This document shows positions 46,901-58,859 of a DNA stretch of 64,000 bases, piece after piece. The stretch comes from Membranipora membranacea (lineage: Eukaryota; Bryozoa; Gymnolaemata; Cheilostomatida; Membraniporidae): the NCBI GenBank assembly GCA_914767715.1, contig OU612066.1:1059001-1123000 (forward strand), read 5' to 3'. The notes under the pieces were generated by a model that was given only the letters and a program-made list of their open reading frames with translations, was not told where the DNA came from and searched no databases. The position numbers and the translations under genes were made by a program. The first letter of the stretch is position 1. Each line of letters opens with the position of its first letter.

Positions 46901-47880
46901 GGCGAAAAAGAAGTCACTATATCGAGTGTTATTCCTACCCTAAGACATATCAACACTCTATGTGGCGGTGATACCGAGGCAGACGAACTGGGCAAGAAAA
47001 TAAAGGGCGATATAACAAACTACTTCAGAACCAGACTAGAACCGGATGAAGAACTTCTTATATTTCTCTGCATAGCCGAGATGCTGGACCCGAGATATCT
47101 GGACTTGGTTAAGGCTAATTCAGCTACTGAAGGTGAGCGAGTTTCAACTAAGGAGTTTGTTTGTAGAGACAGGTACTAGCTCATGGTCAATGGAACCCTA
47201 CCCAATCATACCCACTGGTGACTTAGATATCATGTTCTACAAAGTTAGATAGTGAGTAGTGAAACCCGCAGTTATATATAACAATATTATGCATGTATCA
47301 ATCAACATCATATCAAGATCATTGGTTAGGAGTTAGGACACTTGTTTTTTTTTATAGTATGTGTGTATGATTTATCTAATTTAGAAGAACTTGGTGAGGA
47401 CGGCGATGATGACATGTTTATAAAACTACCCACACAGCCAGCTGTACAGGACGAGCTGGTGCGGCTATGTACTAGTCTGGCGCCAGAGCAACCTGAGGCT
47501 CAGTCGGATGTTGACGATCATACCCCTCCACCAACAAAAAAGTCGAAGTCGCTGGTCGATCTGCTTCTCAGCAAATCACGAAAATCCCCAGCATCACAAC
47601 CAATTTCCGCTACTACTTCTCTAGAAGTCAGGATCAGAAGGGAGCTAGACTTTTATTTAAAATTACCATCGGCGAATGTAATGTTCTTGGATGGTGGGGG
47701 TCTCACATGGCGGAGCTACCACTGATGGCTACCTTAGCGAGATATGTCCTTTGTGTAAACGCAACCAGTGTGGCCAGTGAGAGGCTTTTTAGTCTCTCTG
47801 GTCACATAGTCTCTAAGCGAAGAAACTCTCTAAAACCGTCAATGGTCGATATGCTAGTCTTTCTAGCTTTCAATAAATAA
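43974..47880 (+). pseudogene. hAT transposase, six exons, decayed
   Basis: Predicted exons 43974-44420, 44856-45024, 45426-45682, 46036-46400, 46880-47132 and 47385-47880, with compatible phases and GT-AG borders; start ATG 43980. Exon 1: acidic N-terminus and BED finger (SPVWAFFTAP...ICDKHIK...TTNLFAHLKHNHP), with an in-frame TAG at 44134 and a lost first Cys. Exon 2: VDGQAFREMVKVFDRRYNLP. Exon 3: SITSDGWSSITGDSYMSLTA with the catalytic Asp, and ITTDSAANM. Exon 4: PCIGHMMHNAV and NDVSTRWGSKLKML. Exon 5: LIFLCIAEMLDPRYLDL. Exon 6 ends in the dimerisation motif ATSVASERLFSLSGHIVSKR before TAA at 47878. There are frameshifts near 44330 and 47695. Inactive but nearly full length; ZBED/Tip100-like. 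Confidence 0.85.
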
Positions 47881-47986
47881 ATTTGACTTCTTTATTATTG
47901 TCAAATTTGATGGCTTTAGAATTGTTCATTTTTCATTACCGAAAGTCATAAACTTGAATTAACTTTACTTGCTTGGACTAGAGACT

Positions 47987-48600
47987 ATGTGACCAGAGAG
48001 ACTCCTCTTTAAATCTGAATATCCATATAAATTGTCACAAATGTCAAACTAAGCCCAACACTGTTTGTAAACCCATAACATATATTGATTTGCAGGCCCT
48101 TGTTTTACCTCTCGAATCACTTGATGATGCAGATTTACGCTTTAAGTATTCATTCTTCTACGCTGTGACCAGAGAGACTGTCAATTTCTAAAACTCTAGT
48201 GTCACAAATGTCAAACTTAGCCCAACCCCGCATTCTTCAACCATTTGTATCTTCTGTATCGTCTATGTTCTGCTTGTTTGTACATACTTTGAATATGTTA
48301 ACTACTGGAAGGGCTGGTTGTAAACTGATAAGATATCTTGGTAGAGAGATATGCAGGCCCTTGTTTTAGCTCTCGAATCGCTTGATGTTACATATTTATG
48401 CTTCAAGTATTCATTGTGCTAGGCTGTGATCAGAGAGACTCTTAATTTCTAAAGCTCTAGTGTCAAAAATGTAGAACATGGCCAGCCAAACCCCACATTC
48501 TTCAAACCGTATTGTTTCTTTTGTCTTTCCTTATCTTGTAAATTATTTGAATATTTTAACTACTGGAACGGCTCTCTGTAAAACTTAAAAGGTATCGTAA
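47987..48600 (+). repeat. ~258-bp tandem repeat, 2.4 copies
   Basis: Units starting GCAGGCCCTTGTTTTACCTC at about 48094 and 48352, preceded by a partial unit from 47987 containing ACCAGAGAGACTC. They lie in the 3' non-coding part of the hAT element. Confidence 0.85.
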
Positions 48601-49089
48601 TCGATACGCTTGCTTTTACTGATTTGTGCCCAAGTCTCGCCTAAGTATTCCTGTTGTATGTATGCCATATTTCTTTAGTATAAGCATTGTATTTGATAAA
48701 CAACAAACAAATAAATACAATCATATAAAGTCATGATCTGCAAGTATGAGTCGGTGTTCTGTGAATATTCTCTGTTGAAGTGAACTGCCTTCAGGTGGGT
48801 ACTCTACAAAGAAAACTGTAAGCCCGTGTATCAAAGTCCGAGTTTATTTCTTTGGTGGGATGACACTTCCCTGGTGTGCCCTTGAATTTATTTGTTAGGA
48901 TTTGGGAGTTGTGTCCTTTTTTATTTGCGCAGCCATAAATGTGAGTTGTCCACTCTTTGCCAAAACACGATAATTTATCGTATGCGTTATCGTAAGAGGG
49001 GACAACTTCCACTAACGATAATAGGCGATAACGATAAGTCTTGTTGTCTCAAAATCGAATTGTTGTGTAGCTCATATCGTGCAGCGCTA

Positions 49090-49862
49090 ATAGTAAGATA
49101 TATAAATTTCGGGATGGACATCGTCATCAGCGCCCATAACATCGCGGATCACTGTCATGATCAAATGTTTCCCAAATGCTATGGAACTCAAAAGTGGTCC
49201 ACATCGTGAATAAATCTTACCTAAATGCTGATAACACAACAATTTGGCATCAGAAGTTGCAACAATCACTAGCATTTCACAAATCAAAAGTTTGAGCCTG
49301 ATTTTCTCAAATTGGTATTTTTCTCTTCCGTAGGTTGTTCTTGAAGCTATGGTCAGAATCGACGAGAGAACCGCAGAAAGAAATGTTTCTAACCTAAAAT
49401 TTAATTTAGATTGCAATGAGCGAATCAGAATTACAATAAAACTGATAGTTTGAACACTAAACCAGTCTTCTTATCTATGTGTCGGGTAGTCTGTGACAGG
49501 GTGTAACCCCGTACCCTGCTGATTTTGTTCTGGAAGTTGTATTTCCGAAGCGCTTGGCTCATTGTATTATCTATATGGTAAGCTTCAATTTAAGCACAAG
49601 TTTGACTATGTACACGAGTCGACCAAAAACGAAAATAAAAATTGTGAGAGAAAAAATGATAGTAGAAATTTGAAACTTTGGATTTACCTACTCCCTAGTG
49701 ATGTGTTTAACTATGTTAAGTTTCAATGGGATACCCCTCATAGTTTAGAAGTTAGATATGAAGGTGCGACTGACTATCAAGGATGAATAATATGATTTAT
49801 GCTGCCACATTCATTATAAACGCAATTGGTTGATTGAGTGTGCAGTGTATGCTAGGAAATCA

Positions 49863-49901
<39 letters not shown>

Positions 49902-50166
49902 TATATTAAATTTAAAAATAAAAAGGTTTTTTGCAATCTTATTCTTTCCTCATTTTAGACAAACGTATATCAATTCAAGCCTGTCAATACAGACACCTGA
50001 ACATACAAGCCTAATCTTGCCAATAGAGACTCGCTGCTACCCGAAACCTTATATATTGTAAGTAAACAGAATAATTATGGTATTTTCATTTGAAACAAGA
50101 GGCAGAGTTTGCCAGTACAGCGCATTGTTTCGGAGACTAATATCATCATCTGTACCTTAACAGAAA
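49090..50166. other. Gene-free stretch
   Basis: Non-coding, with a (TA)n microsatellite at 49863-49898. Short frames (49562-49786) unassigned. Confidence 0.45.
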
Positions 50167-50426
50167 ATGGCAAACCTTGAGTATAATAATGCACCATCAT
50201 CATGGTCAAGAAAATTTGAGCGTGTTATAAGACATATTAATAAGACAATCGGTTTCGAATTCATTTCTAGACTGATCCTTGATATTATCATCAAGCTCTG
50301 TAATACGTTGCTTGCTTTGTTCCGCTACTTTTGCCGTTCGTTTCATTCCACTTTTAAGCCTAGCCTAAGCCAGGGAATCTCACCCCGAGATCCAAAAATA
50401 AAAATGGTAATATTATGAAAGTGGTC

Positions 50427-50683
50427 AATGGTAACCGGGGCAGGATGGTGGGCAAATGTAAGACTATTGTCGGCCGTTTCAGGGATCTTGGGTTTGTGCT
50501 TGCTGAGGACAAAGTTTTGGATGTATCGGAAATGAATGCAAAATTGATCAAAAGTAGAGGAGGAAGAGCAGGAAATAAGAAGTTGATAGATTTTTATGAG
50601 CAAGATTTCGGACACACTGCACACCAGACTCCAGTACAATCTGTCCCCAACCCCATCACCATCCCATCTAACAGTCGTGCAAG
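50427..50683 (+). pseudogene. Transposase-like gene, N-terminal exon
   Basis: Open frame with GNRGRMVGKCKTIVGRFRDL, a GNKKLIDFYEQDFG block and HTAHQTPVQSVPNPITIP followed by SNSRAR, ending at donor CAAG/GTGAGT (50684). The T-P-V-x-x-V-P-N-P-x-x-IPS-x-SRAR motif recalls N-termini of a transposon-like protein family seen in cnidarian and mollusc genomes (from memory, not checked). It fits the downstream fragments at 52763-54324, with a tRNA-like repeat and a DNA transposon lying between them. The upstream frame at 50167-50418 is unassigned. Confidence 0.45.
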
Positions 50684-50796
50684 GTGAGTGGAAAGCCGTC
50701 ATGAGTCCCAGGTTCATCAAAGCACTTTTCATAGAAACAACACAATCACTCAACTCCTAGCCCGCTTAGCAAGTGTGACCACATCCCTGGAAAATT

Positions 50797-50871
50797 GGTG
50801 TAGTGGTCTAAGTGTCTGCCTAGCAATCAGATGGAGATTTATGCCCTGGGTTCGTACCCCAGCTAGGACTT
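50797..50871 (+). repeat. tRNA-like sequence
   Basis: GGTGTAGTGGTCTAAGTG gives an A-box-like start, and CTGGGTTCGTACCCCAG forms a perfect five-pair T-arm with a seven-base loop (B box). The acceptor stem is not formed, so this is a tRNA pseudogene or SINE head and not a working tRNA gene. Confidence 0.6.
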
Positions 50872-50981
50872 TATTTTTAATTTTCACTAGTAAGCCTACT
50901 AGCGAAATTTAATACTAGTGAAATTTAGTACCAGGTCCAGATAGCGAAATTAAACTCTAGCTAAATTAAACTCCTATAGGG

Positions 50982-52723
50982 TATATCAGAAATCTCTATT
51001 TAAACTGGTTTATACAGGGAGACCCTCTGTTTGCTTTTCTAGACAGATTATTATTTCTTCATGTATGTTGGATTCTAAACCCGTCCAGCACATAAATGTG
51101 AAAAGTGAATCATCATAGAAATTGTTGATTGCCTTAACAGGCAGAAAGTCTCATTCTCTTCGGACCCATCCTTTCACAAATTTCGTTAGGCTATACGCTG
51201 AAGCTAAGCTATTATCATGTATGAGTCTGAGTATGTATGAGTCAGATTGCTAACAAAAATGTATAACATTCCGCTGATGCAAAGCAATAAATCCTCATAG
51301 AAAACAAAGAGCTGGCATCTGACCAGATTCAATTCTATTTCATGACACCTGCTCTTACTAAAATAATTACCCCAGTAGAGGCTGGCCCTTGCAAAAACCT
51401 CCGCACCACCATCTGTATGTATTACCTAGGTAAAAACTCCCAGTAAATTTCCCTAATGTATTGGGATGTTTTCTTGAACTGCAATTTTAGCCTGTCCATA
51501 TTATCCAAGTAGTATTATCTCATGTGTGGTTATGCAGCAACCCACTGGTGTGAATTGTCATGTTTGTGTCAGTATCAATTAAAAGTTTGAAATTGTGGTA
51601 TTAGGTCAGACTCGTGCTAACAGAATGAATTAGGTTTTCGGGTGAGGATTGTGGCCAGCAAAACCATAAGCCCATTTATTTGTAGCGACCTCACTTAGAT
51701 TGCTGCAGAGTTCATATTGTCAAGCTAGCAGAAAACCATGTCCATACATTAATTGCCTCATTTTTTTTAAATGTTATATTGGTTACTATAGAAATTTCAT
51801 GGAAATCGATTATTGGTAATGAGTGGAAGAATAAATTTTATGACTTTACCATTAGTAAGATAGCAATGAAATTTCCCTTTTTGTATAGTATAAGAAAGAT
51901 CTGAGGCCAGTCAGTCTAGGGCTGGTGATAAGCTGTTGCCCTTAGGATAGTAAAGGTCGCTATTAAAGTTTGTTCCCAAAAACTAGGCTTGTTTGCTGAC
52001 TAACAAGAATGATAAGAGTAGTGGTTAGGCCCACAAATGAAATTGAAGTTTCATTGTGACTGTATACGACAAAAGGTCCCACTTGTAAGGATTTCCATTT
52101 GCTGTAAAAGCTATTTGGGAATTCAACAAATATTTATAAATGTATTGATTTCTTATACCTGTGTATTATTGAAATTCCCTGCTTAAAAACTTGTAGTTTA
52201 TTAAGCTGAGGATAACAGCCTGTATGGTACCAAATCTTAAATAATAGACCTGCATGTATGGTATAAAATATTTGTACTAGGAACGCCCAAAAATAGCTGG
52301 TTACCCATCTTTCATCTTCCTTCTAACAAAATGTGCACCAAAATATTCTGTGAGGCAAATTTGTAGATTGAGGACCTGCATACAGTAATACATAGTATAT
52401 AGGGTGGTTGATATCAATGGAGCGGAAAAGTTTGATTCAGAGTAGAAAAGTTTGATGCAGCAGAACAAAAAGTTTGTTGCAGAGTATAAAAGTTTGATGC
52501 AGAACAGAAAAGTTTGATGCAGAATAGAAAAGTTTAATTCAGAGTAGAAAAGTTTGATTAAGAGGAGAAAAGTTTGATGCAGAACTTGAAAGTTTGATGC
52601 AGAAAAGTTTAATGCAGAAAAGTTTTATTAAATTCACTGAAATGTTTAATTCAATTCAGGCCTTTTTTAAATTAAATTCACAGCAGATAAGTTTAATTTT
52701 ATCCGGCTTTCTGGGCCACGGTA
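50982..52723 (+). mobile_element. Second copy of the 2.5-kb transposon, left end missing
   Basis: From TATATCAGAAATCTCTATTT onward it matches 5275-7029 nearly base for base, including the right subterminal array, ending at GGCCACGGTA, the exact complement of the TACCGTGGCC left end of copy 1. The left inverted repeat and palindrome region are absent. Small indels distinguish the copies (for example GTAGTATTATCTC against GTAGTAGTATTATCTC). It sits in an intron of the transposase-like gene. Confidence 0.9.
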
Positions 52724-52762
52724 GAAAACCCTATCATTCAAACTAAAGATAGAGGTCTGTAG

Positions 52763-54324
52763 ACTCAAGATATGCGCCTGAGTGTTTTCAATTGCGTGAT
52801 GAACCACATGCCCCTAATGAAAATCCCCGGTGTTATTAAAGATTTGGGAGAGACCCTGTTCAAAGTAGAGCTGCCAGGCTTACCATCCACATCCACCATT
52901 AGAAATATAATTGAAAGGCGTGCAGTTTCATTGGTGCAAGTTGCTGACTCCATACATTCATCTACTCATGTCAATTTGGCCTTGGATGCCACATCTTACC
53001 GAGGCTGTCACATCAATGAAGTGCATGTTTAGACTGATGTAGGTGCTCGTTTCTTAGATGTGAGACCTATTGATGGCCAAGCAGCAATTCATTACGTGAA
53101 CCAGCTATAGTCATGTTTTGGTGAAGCTGCCGAATTTTATGCGGCAGCCAAAGATCTGAATCAAGAGGAGGTTTTGGATGGTATCAAACAGCGCATAACA
53201 TCAACTCTTAGTGATCGTGCTAAAGTTAATAGTAATGTCTCAGTCATCATGTAAAACCTATGAGGCTGAGAAAAGCTATAAGAGTGATTTGTTTGGAACA
53301 GAAGCTACATAAGTGAAAATAATTTACAACATTACTAAACTCAAGTACAAGGAGAAGGGAGATCCTGCAGTCATCAGGAGATACCTTGACTTGCATAACA
53401 TTGATTCTAAGCTACTGATGCGATATGTAGGTAACAGATACCATGTGCTATTTGAACTTACTGGAAACCTGTTTTATATCAAAGATGAACTGCTTGATTA
53501 TTTGACTACAACCTGTTCTAAAGGAGATCAGTACAAAAAGAAAAAAGATCTTTCATCACCCATCATCCAACGATAAATGGTTGTTGGCGGCCTGTTCGGC
53601 AAAGTTTTGACTGGTCCCTGGATGACAGCTATGTATAGGAAGGCTGACCTTAGCAACTTAGCTAGTTCTGTCCCCCTAACAAAAATGGAAGAGAAACTGG
53701 TTAGTCTGATAGAACATCCCCAACTGTTATTTGATGCCAGCTTTTGTTGTCTCGTTCTTCCTGTCGGGCATGCAAGGAATGAGCTTTCTAAGAAAGTGCA
53801 TGAGCGTCTGCTCGGGTACGAGGTTTGATAGCGAAACATTGAACTTGATCAAAGCTGTAGGAAGTGAGTTTTTGGTAGTGGTCAAAAGACAACTCCAAGA
53901 CTATCTACCTGGGGGAAAATTTGTAATATGGAACCTGATATGGTTTTACTAGGGAAATGCGCCAGCTGACAACATCATGGCTGAAACAATATTAGGATTG
54001 ACAGATAATTTAAAAAGAAAGTCACCCAATGCAAGCGAAAGCTACATTGCCGCCAAGGTTGGATTCCCTATAAACAAGACAAATGATTAGGTCAAATCTT
54101 TACCAGATTCACAAAGTTTATTGCGCAAATGTATTAGCTATGGTAGAGTACTAAAAGAGTTCCATAGAACAGGCTGCCGTTGTCCATTTAACAGAAGAGG
54201 GGAATTTCAGACTATATCTCTCATTCAGACAAGCAGTAAGGAAAGCACTGCCAGCTCTGTAAATGCAAAGAGAATCAAATATGAGCCTAGCTCTGTACAA
54301 CCAATGAAAACATCTTTTGAATAG
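52763..54324 (+). pseudogene. Transposase-like gene, C-terminal part, decayed
   Basis: After acceptor GGTCTGTAG: TQDMRLSVFNCVMNHMPL, a coiled segment VADSIHSSTHVNLALDATSY (an Asp after a hydrophobic strand, candidate RNase H-fold strand 1), TDVGARFLDVRPIDGQAA after a TAG at 53030, and a SDRAKVNSNVS block. Then, in other frames, ITKLKYKEKGDPAVIRR and LMRYVGNRYHVLFELTG (53323-53475), GLFGKVLTGPWMTAMYRKAD (53590-53650), and a C-terminus with VKSLPDSQSLLRKC (53.98-54.32 kb). Many stops and frameshifts. The superfamily is not identified; the general layout is that of an invertebrate transposon protein. Confidence 0.5.
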
Positions 54325-54426
54325 TATTTATTTAGGATTTTATTTAGGGTGTGTTTTTAGGATTTTCAAATAATATGATTACAATTTTTGTCATGCACGT
54401 TTTTGCATTGGTAAAACTTATAGGAG

Positions 54427-54600
54427 TAGAAGGTTGCTGAGTTGGTTATAGCAATTGCCCATTAACACTCAAGTGTCGAGAGTCTTGGGTTCGAAACAAC
54501 TGACTACTTGGCTTTGTTGGTGTTCCAGGTCTGCTCCGACCTGCCCGTAAACTGAGAGCAACTTTACTCCCCGTCTTCGTACAGAGTCAAACCTTTTAAA
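54427..54600 (+). repeat. tRNA-derived SINE, copy 2
   Basis: GAAGGTTGCTGAGTTGGTTA gives an A-box-like start and GGGTTCGAAAC a B-box-like sequence; the body CTGACTACTTGGCTTTG and CTCCGACCTG...CTGAGAGCAAC matches copy 1 at 497-640. It lies just downstream of the decayed transposase-like gene. Confidence 0.65.
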
Positions 54601-55695
54601 TTGAACCAACATTTCATTTAAGTGCAACCGTAGTTTTTTTATTTTGTTTTCATTTTACTTTTTACCTCATTGACTACTACTTCCGGTTTCCACTCAGGGC
54701 AATTTCATTAAAACTACATAGTCATGGCCAGTGATAACAGAGTACAGATTACAGAATGATTACAGATTGATGACAGACTGATTGCATGATTCACCTTTAT
54801 TATAAAATACCTTCTTTAACCCTAAATAAAATGAACAAAAAGTATTTATGGTGTTTCTTTTGCTATGAAGGCCTAATATAAAATGTCAAACATATTTCAG
54901 TTCATTGATGACTTTATCTGATTGAAGAGTCTTGTTCCTGGAGTCTGATTTGTCTTGTCTTAATTTCAGCTATAGAGCAGTGCCATTGGTGCCATACTTG
55001 ATCTCACTGATCGATACATGTTAGTCATATCGTGACTATCTTGACTCATGACTTTTGTCTATTGGATGGACGCCGAGTACCTTATCAATCAACTGTCTAC
55101 CCTGCAATAAATCCAGACATTGATTTGCAGTCAACACACCAACATTAGGGTTTGGATAAACTTTCACCTATCTCGATCTCGGCTTGTTATTGCTGATGAC
55201 ACACTTGTTTTCGTTGACTGATACGATTTCGATGTTCGATTGATGACCTCATGATTTGGACACTGTGTATCTTCTAAACTGTGTATCTTCTAAAACTATT
55301 CGACCTACTAGAAAACTGAAAGCTGCATTGCGAACAGAACGCCAGAATTAGTACTACTATATACTTTTAAATGATGCTTCCTTAAAGTGACAGTCCTACA
55401 AGGCCATATTTGGTATGGTTTCATAGATCTCAGGCTGAAAAGTCATTGGGACATATGAAATGAAACAGCCTGTGAACCTAGCTGCAGTAAAGGGACTGCT
55501 ACACAGGTCGATGTTTGGCATCTATTAGCACCGACATAGGCTACGTATGCATCTATAGGCAACACCGGTGTGTTGGTGTTTCAGTCGACTTAGTAGGTCG
55601 ATCCTCTCTTTTCATTGGCTGATGGGATTATAGCAGTAATGCGCGAAAAGTTAGTGGTCACATGATACACACATTACATGTCATAAACTGAAATC
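54601..55695. other. 5' flank of MADF gene
   Basis: Non-coding. Near 55493, AAAGGGACTGCTACACAGG resembles GGG-starting inverted-repeat ends of PIF/Harbinger transposons, which encode MADF/Myb-type proteins, but no matching right end was found. Confidence 0.35.
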
Positions 55696-57140
55696 ATGGA
55701 GGAGCTTCTGATAACTTTAGTGAGAAGTTATCCAGCCATATATGACAAAAAACACCACCACTATAAGGATAGGGCTGGTGTTGTGATGAATATATGGAGG
55801 ACCATCAATGGGGAGATAAGGAATGCTGGTTATGAGGAATTTGCAGGTGTAAAAAGGACATAATAATATGACTCAATCTCCCTTGATGATGAGTTTTTTT
55901 TTACTTATTTCTTGTTGGCTATATTTTATCATATCATTCAATATCATTATGTGGGTGGATATCTAGTTATTCATGACACACTCTGGAGCAAGGAATGGTC
56001 ACTTGTATCTTTCTATCAACTAGTTTGAGATAAATACATGAATGATACAACTGAATTCAAAACTCTAATATAAAAGTATGATTGAGAAAAGTTTTCATTT
56101 AAAAAATTTATAACATTGTTCAGTAATGCAGAGCAGGATAGGAGACTCCTTCCCAGTAGAATGTAGTAGTACAGTACTGTATTAAATTATAAAATATGAT
56201 CTATTCATGCATTTTAGCCAGAACTTGTAATTAATTAATGCTGGAGTAGGCCTAACATTTATTTACTTGTTTTACAGACGATCTTCCTCAACTGCAGAAG
56301 AAGTGGCTTAAATTGAGGGACTCGTATTATCAGGCGAAGAAGAGACTAAAGAATAAGACAGCGAGTGGGGCTGGTGCTGTCAGAGAGCCCACATGGCATC
56401 TCTGGAACGAAATGACCTGGATGGATGACCATGGATGACCACATGACAGTGAATGTGTGAGTACTCTTTCACCTATTGTATAATATATAAGAATATGAGG
56501 ATATGATACGCAAGTCAAATTACTTTAAACATTCATCAAGGCCTATTAAACTAGAACTGAATCAGGGATGCCAGGCTGTTCATTCCTGAAGATCATGATA
56601 CATATAAAACGAAATAAAGGGAAGCTTTATGGTGAATGATGATAAGCATCGAGCAACTGAAGAGCTTATGAAAGCTGAGATAGTGTAGCCTTATATTTGC
56701 AAGTCCTGACAGCTCTCATAAGGCATCGTGTCATTAACCCCTGACATATCATTTCAAAGCTGTACTATAGGTCGGGACTGGGTTTGATTACATCTATGCT
56801 ATATTTAAACCGAAATAAATATGAGGGTTGAACTTGTCCATTAAGTGAAAATGAAATGATCGAATTATATTAAATATTTGAAAAAAAGTTGGATAGATTC
56901 GCTTTTATTCATAGTCATGTATTGCTATTTGCAGATCGGCGACGAACTTACCAAATTTACCAACTCCGGCAGAGGCCAGGCCTACAATAAATACACCATC
57001 TGAATCATCAAGAACTCCCAGTCCTTCATCAGAATCATCCGTACCTTCTATTCCTGAATCTGAGACATCTAGAGATTGCAATCCTCCATCGTCAGAAAGA
57101 GCAGATGATCCTCCAGCTACCAGCGTAGCAAAGAGGTGCG
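55696..57140 (+). pseudogene. MADF-domain gene with a frame-breaking duplication
   Basis: Exon 1 (55696-55846) reads MEELLITLVRSYPAIYDKKH then YKDRAGVVMNIWRTINGEI. Exon 2 (56278-56456, after TTTTACAG) reads DDLPQLQKKWLKLRDSYYQA and WHLWNEMTWMDD. Exon 3 (from 56935, after TTTGCAG) is Ser/Pro-rich: SATNLPNLPTPAEARPT. This is the MADF fold, a Myb/SANT-like DNA-binding domain that starts with a helix E-x-L-I-x-x-V-R and continues W-x-x-LR-x-x-Y; it occurs in animal regulators and with PIF/Harbinger transposons. In exon 2, ATGGATGACC is duplicated in tandem (56421-56440), shifting the frame into TGA; with a single copy the phase to exon 3 would agree. The 3' end of the gene is not found. Confidence 0.65.
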
Positions 57141-58859
57141 GAGTGAGGGTTGGGGAAGGTTGCACTCGAACAGAGACTGAACTGAGAGTTACAGTAATAA
57201 GGCGGCAGGGGAAAGGGGAGCAATCAGGCTGCTCCAGTAGCGGATGTTTCATCATGAGAACAGACTGGGGCCAATATGTCTGGGGAGACGAGATGGGTTG
57301 AGTGAGGGGAATGAGGATTTCTTGTATTATGTCGGGGGCCGCTTTAGGCAAGGAGTCGTGCAATTCCCACAGTCAGTGTAATAATTTGTATTCTGCAAGC
57401 TAAATTTAATTAGGTAAGCATCGTCTAGCAGTAGTATTATTCCTAGATTTATAGCGATGTGAACATTTTGTAAGAAAAATCTGTTATTGTGCGTGGTTTC
57501 CTTCAAAAACAAATTAATGAGTTTAGATATACAAATTAAAATTGGTTAACAGCAAGTTGATAACATTATATCCAGAATGTTTTGTTTTTATTAGCAAAGA
57601 TGATTCAAGTGTGTGCAATCAATTTCTGTTTATACAGCTTAGCCAAAAGCCTCTTGATGTCTTCCTCTGCACTGCCTTGGTGGCAACCCGCAATATTGCG
57701 TTACAAAGGGATGTTTTATTCTGAATCAGACATGGGTGCGCCAGCTTGGGTCTTGTTGTGATTTCATCGGGGTGACTTTTGTCATGGGCAGATTTTGACA
57801 GCTTCAGTTTGTGTTGAGACAGCGGGCAATGTTGTTGCTAAACTTTATTACTCAATGCAAACCACTCGCAAAGACTAAGTTATACAGTGATATACTTAGA
57901 AACAAGTAAAGAATAAGTAAAGATAAATAAAAGCTTGGTCAAGAGACTGTCAAGGTATGTTTTTTCTGATTATTCTAATGTAATTTTTCCTCATTTTCCT
58001 ATTATCAATTAATATCAAACGGAATTACACATGAGAGAGATTTACATGACTACTCAGTTGAATAATGATTCATATTAATTTTAGAATACTGTACTGGCAG
58101 TTAAATCTTTTAATTTTAAAGTTGTATATCTATTTTCTTTATGTACTTATGAATGGTAATTTTTTAACATTCACAGGTTTCACGGGATCATAGACAGAGA
58201 AATAAACGTGACAAATAACAGATATTATTTCTCTCCAATTCGCTTCCCCGTTGTGCCTAATATGCTCTTTACGACCAAGACACTAATCTAAAGTTCATTG
58301 GGAACTTTATAGTCAGACTATTGAAGAAGTGGAGTCAAGCCAAGAGGCGGTAGAAGAAAGGGTTACCAAAAGCCAACGGTTGTTAGCAAGAGTAAGTCAA
58401 CTGGCAAGCCTGGTGACATGCCAAGGGGGCGGTCTGTGGCTCAGGGAGAAAGAAGGTTTACTAGGAATAAGTTGATATGGATAAGGCAACTTCCACTGAC
58501 ATTGAGTACAGTGTGAAAATCTGGTTGTTGTTTCATGAGGCAAGGTTTGCCTTAGCCCAGTCCTTGATGTATGTAGCATATCAACTTACAGAGTTACATA
58601 GTATTTATTTTCCATTACCCCTTTTAGTTTTTTATTTTATATGCTGCAGAGTTTGCAACAACGCCAAGCTTTGCTTTCAGTATGGTTCTGATATAAGCGC
58701 TCGGTTATGAAGGCTGTGTCCAATCAACCAACAACCTATTGTAAATTTTTTTTTCTGTTTTGTCAAAGTTCTTATTATGTTTATTACAGTTCGATTACAG
58801 TTAGGTTTTTTGTTTGTCAGATTTTAATTTTCTACTACCCGTCATGGCTCACATCATAA
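57141..58859. other. Gene-free stretch
   Basis: Possibly the continuation of the MADF-gene last exon to TGA near 57300 and then non-coding DNA. No other feature recognised. Confidence 0.4.

Larger units (their letters stand above)
42467..49089 (+). mobile_element. 6.6-kb hAT transposon with intron-containing transposase
   Basis: Ends TAGTGCTGCACGATA and TATCGTGCAGCGCTA are inverted repeats (14 of 15), of hAT type. Subterminal regions on both sides (42480-42600 and 48965-49060) are crowded with ATCGATA/ACGATA steps in opposite orientation. They enclose a complete but damaged hAT transposase gene. No 8-bp duplication is visible (GCTTGGGT on the left against ATAGTAAG on the right); it may have mutated away. 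Confidence 0.75.

Noticed and set aside
49863-49898. AT-rich replication or regulatory element
   Set aside because: Plain (TA)n microsatellite.
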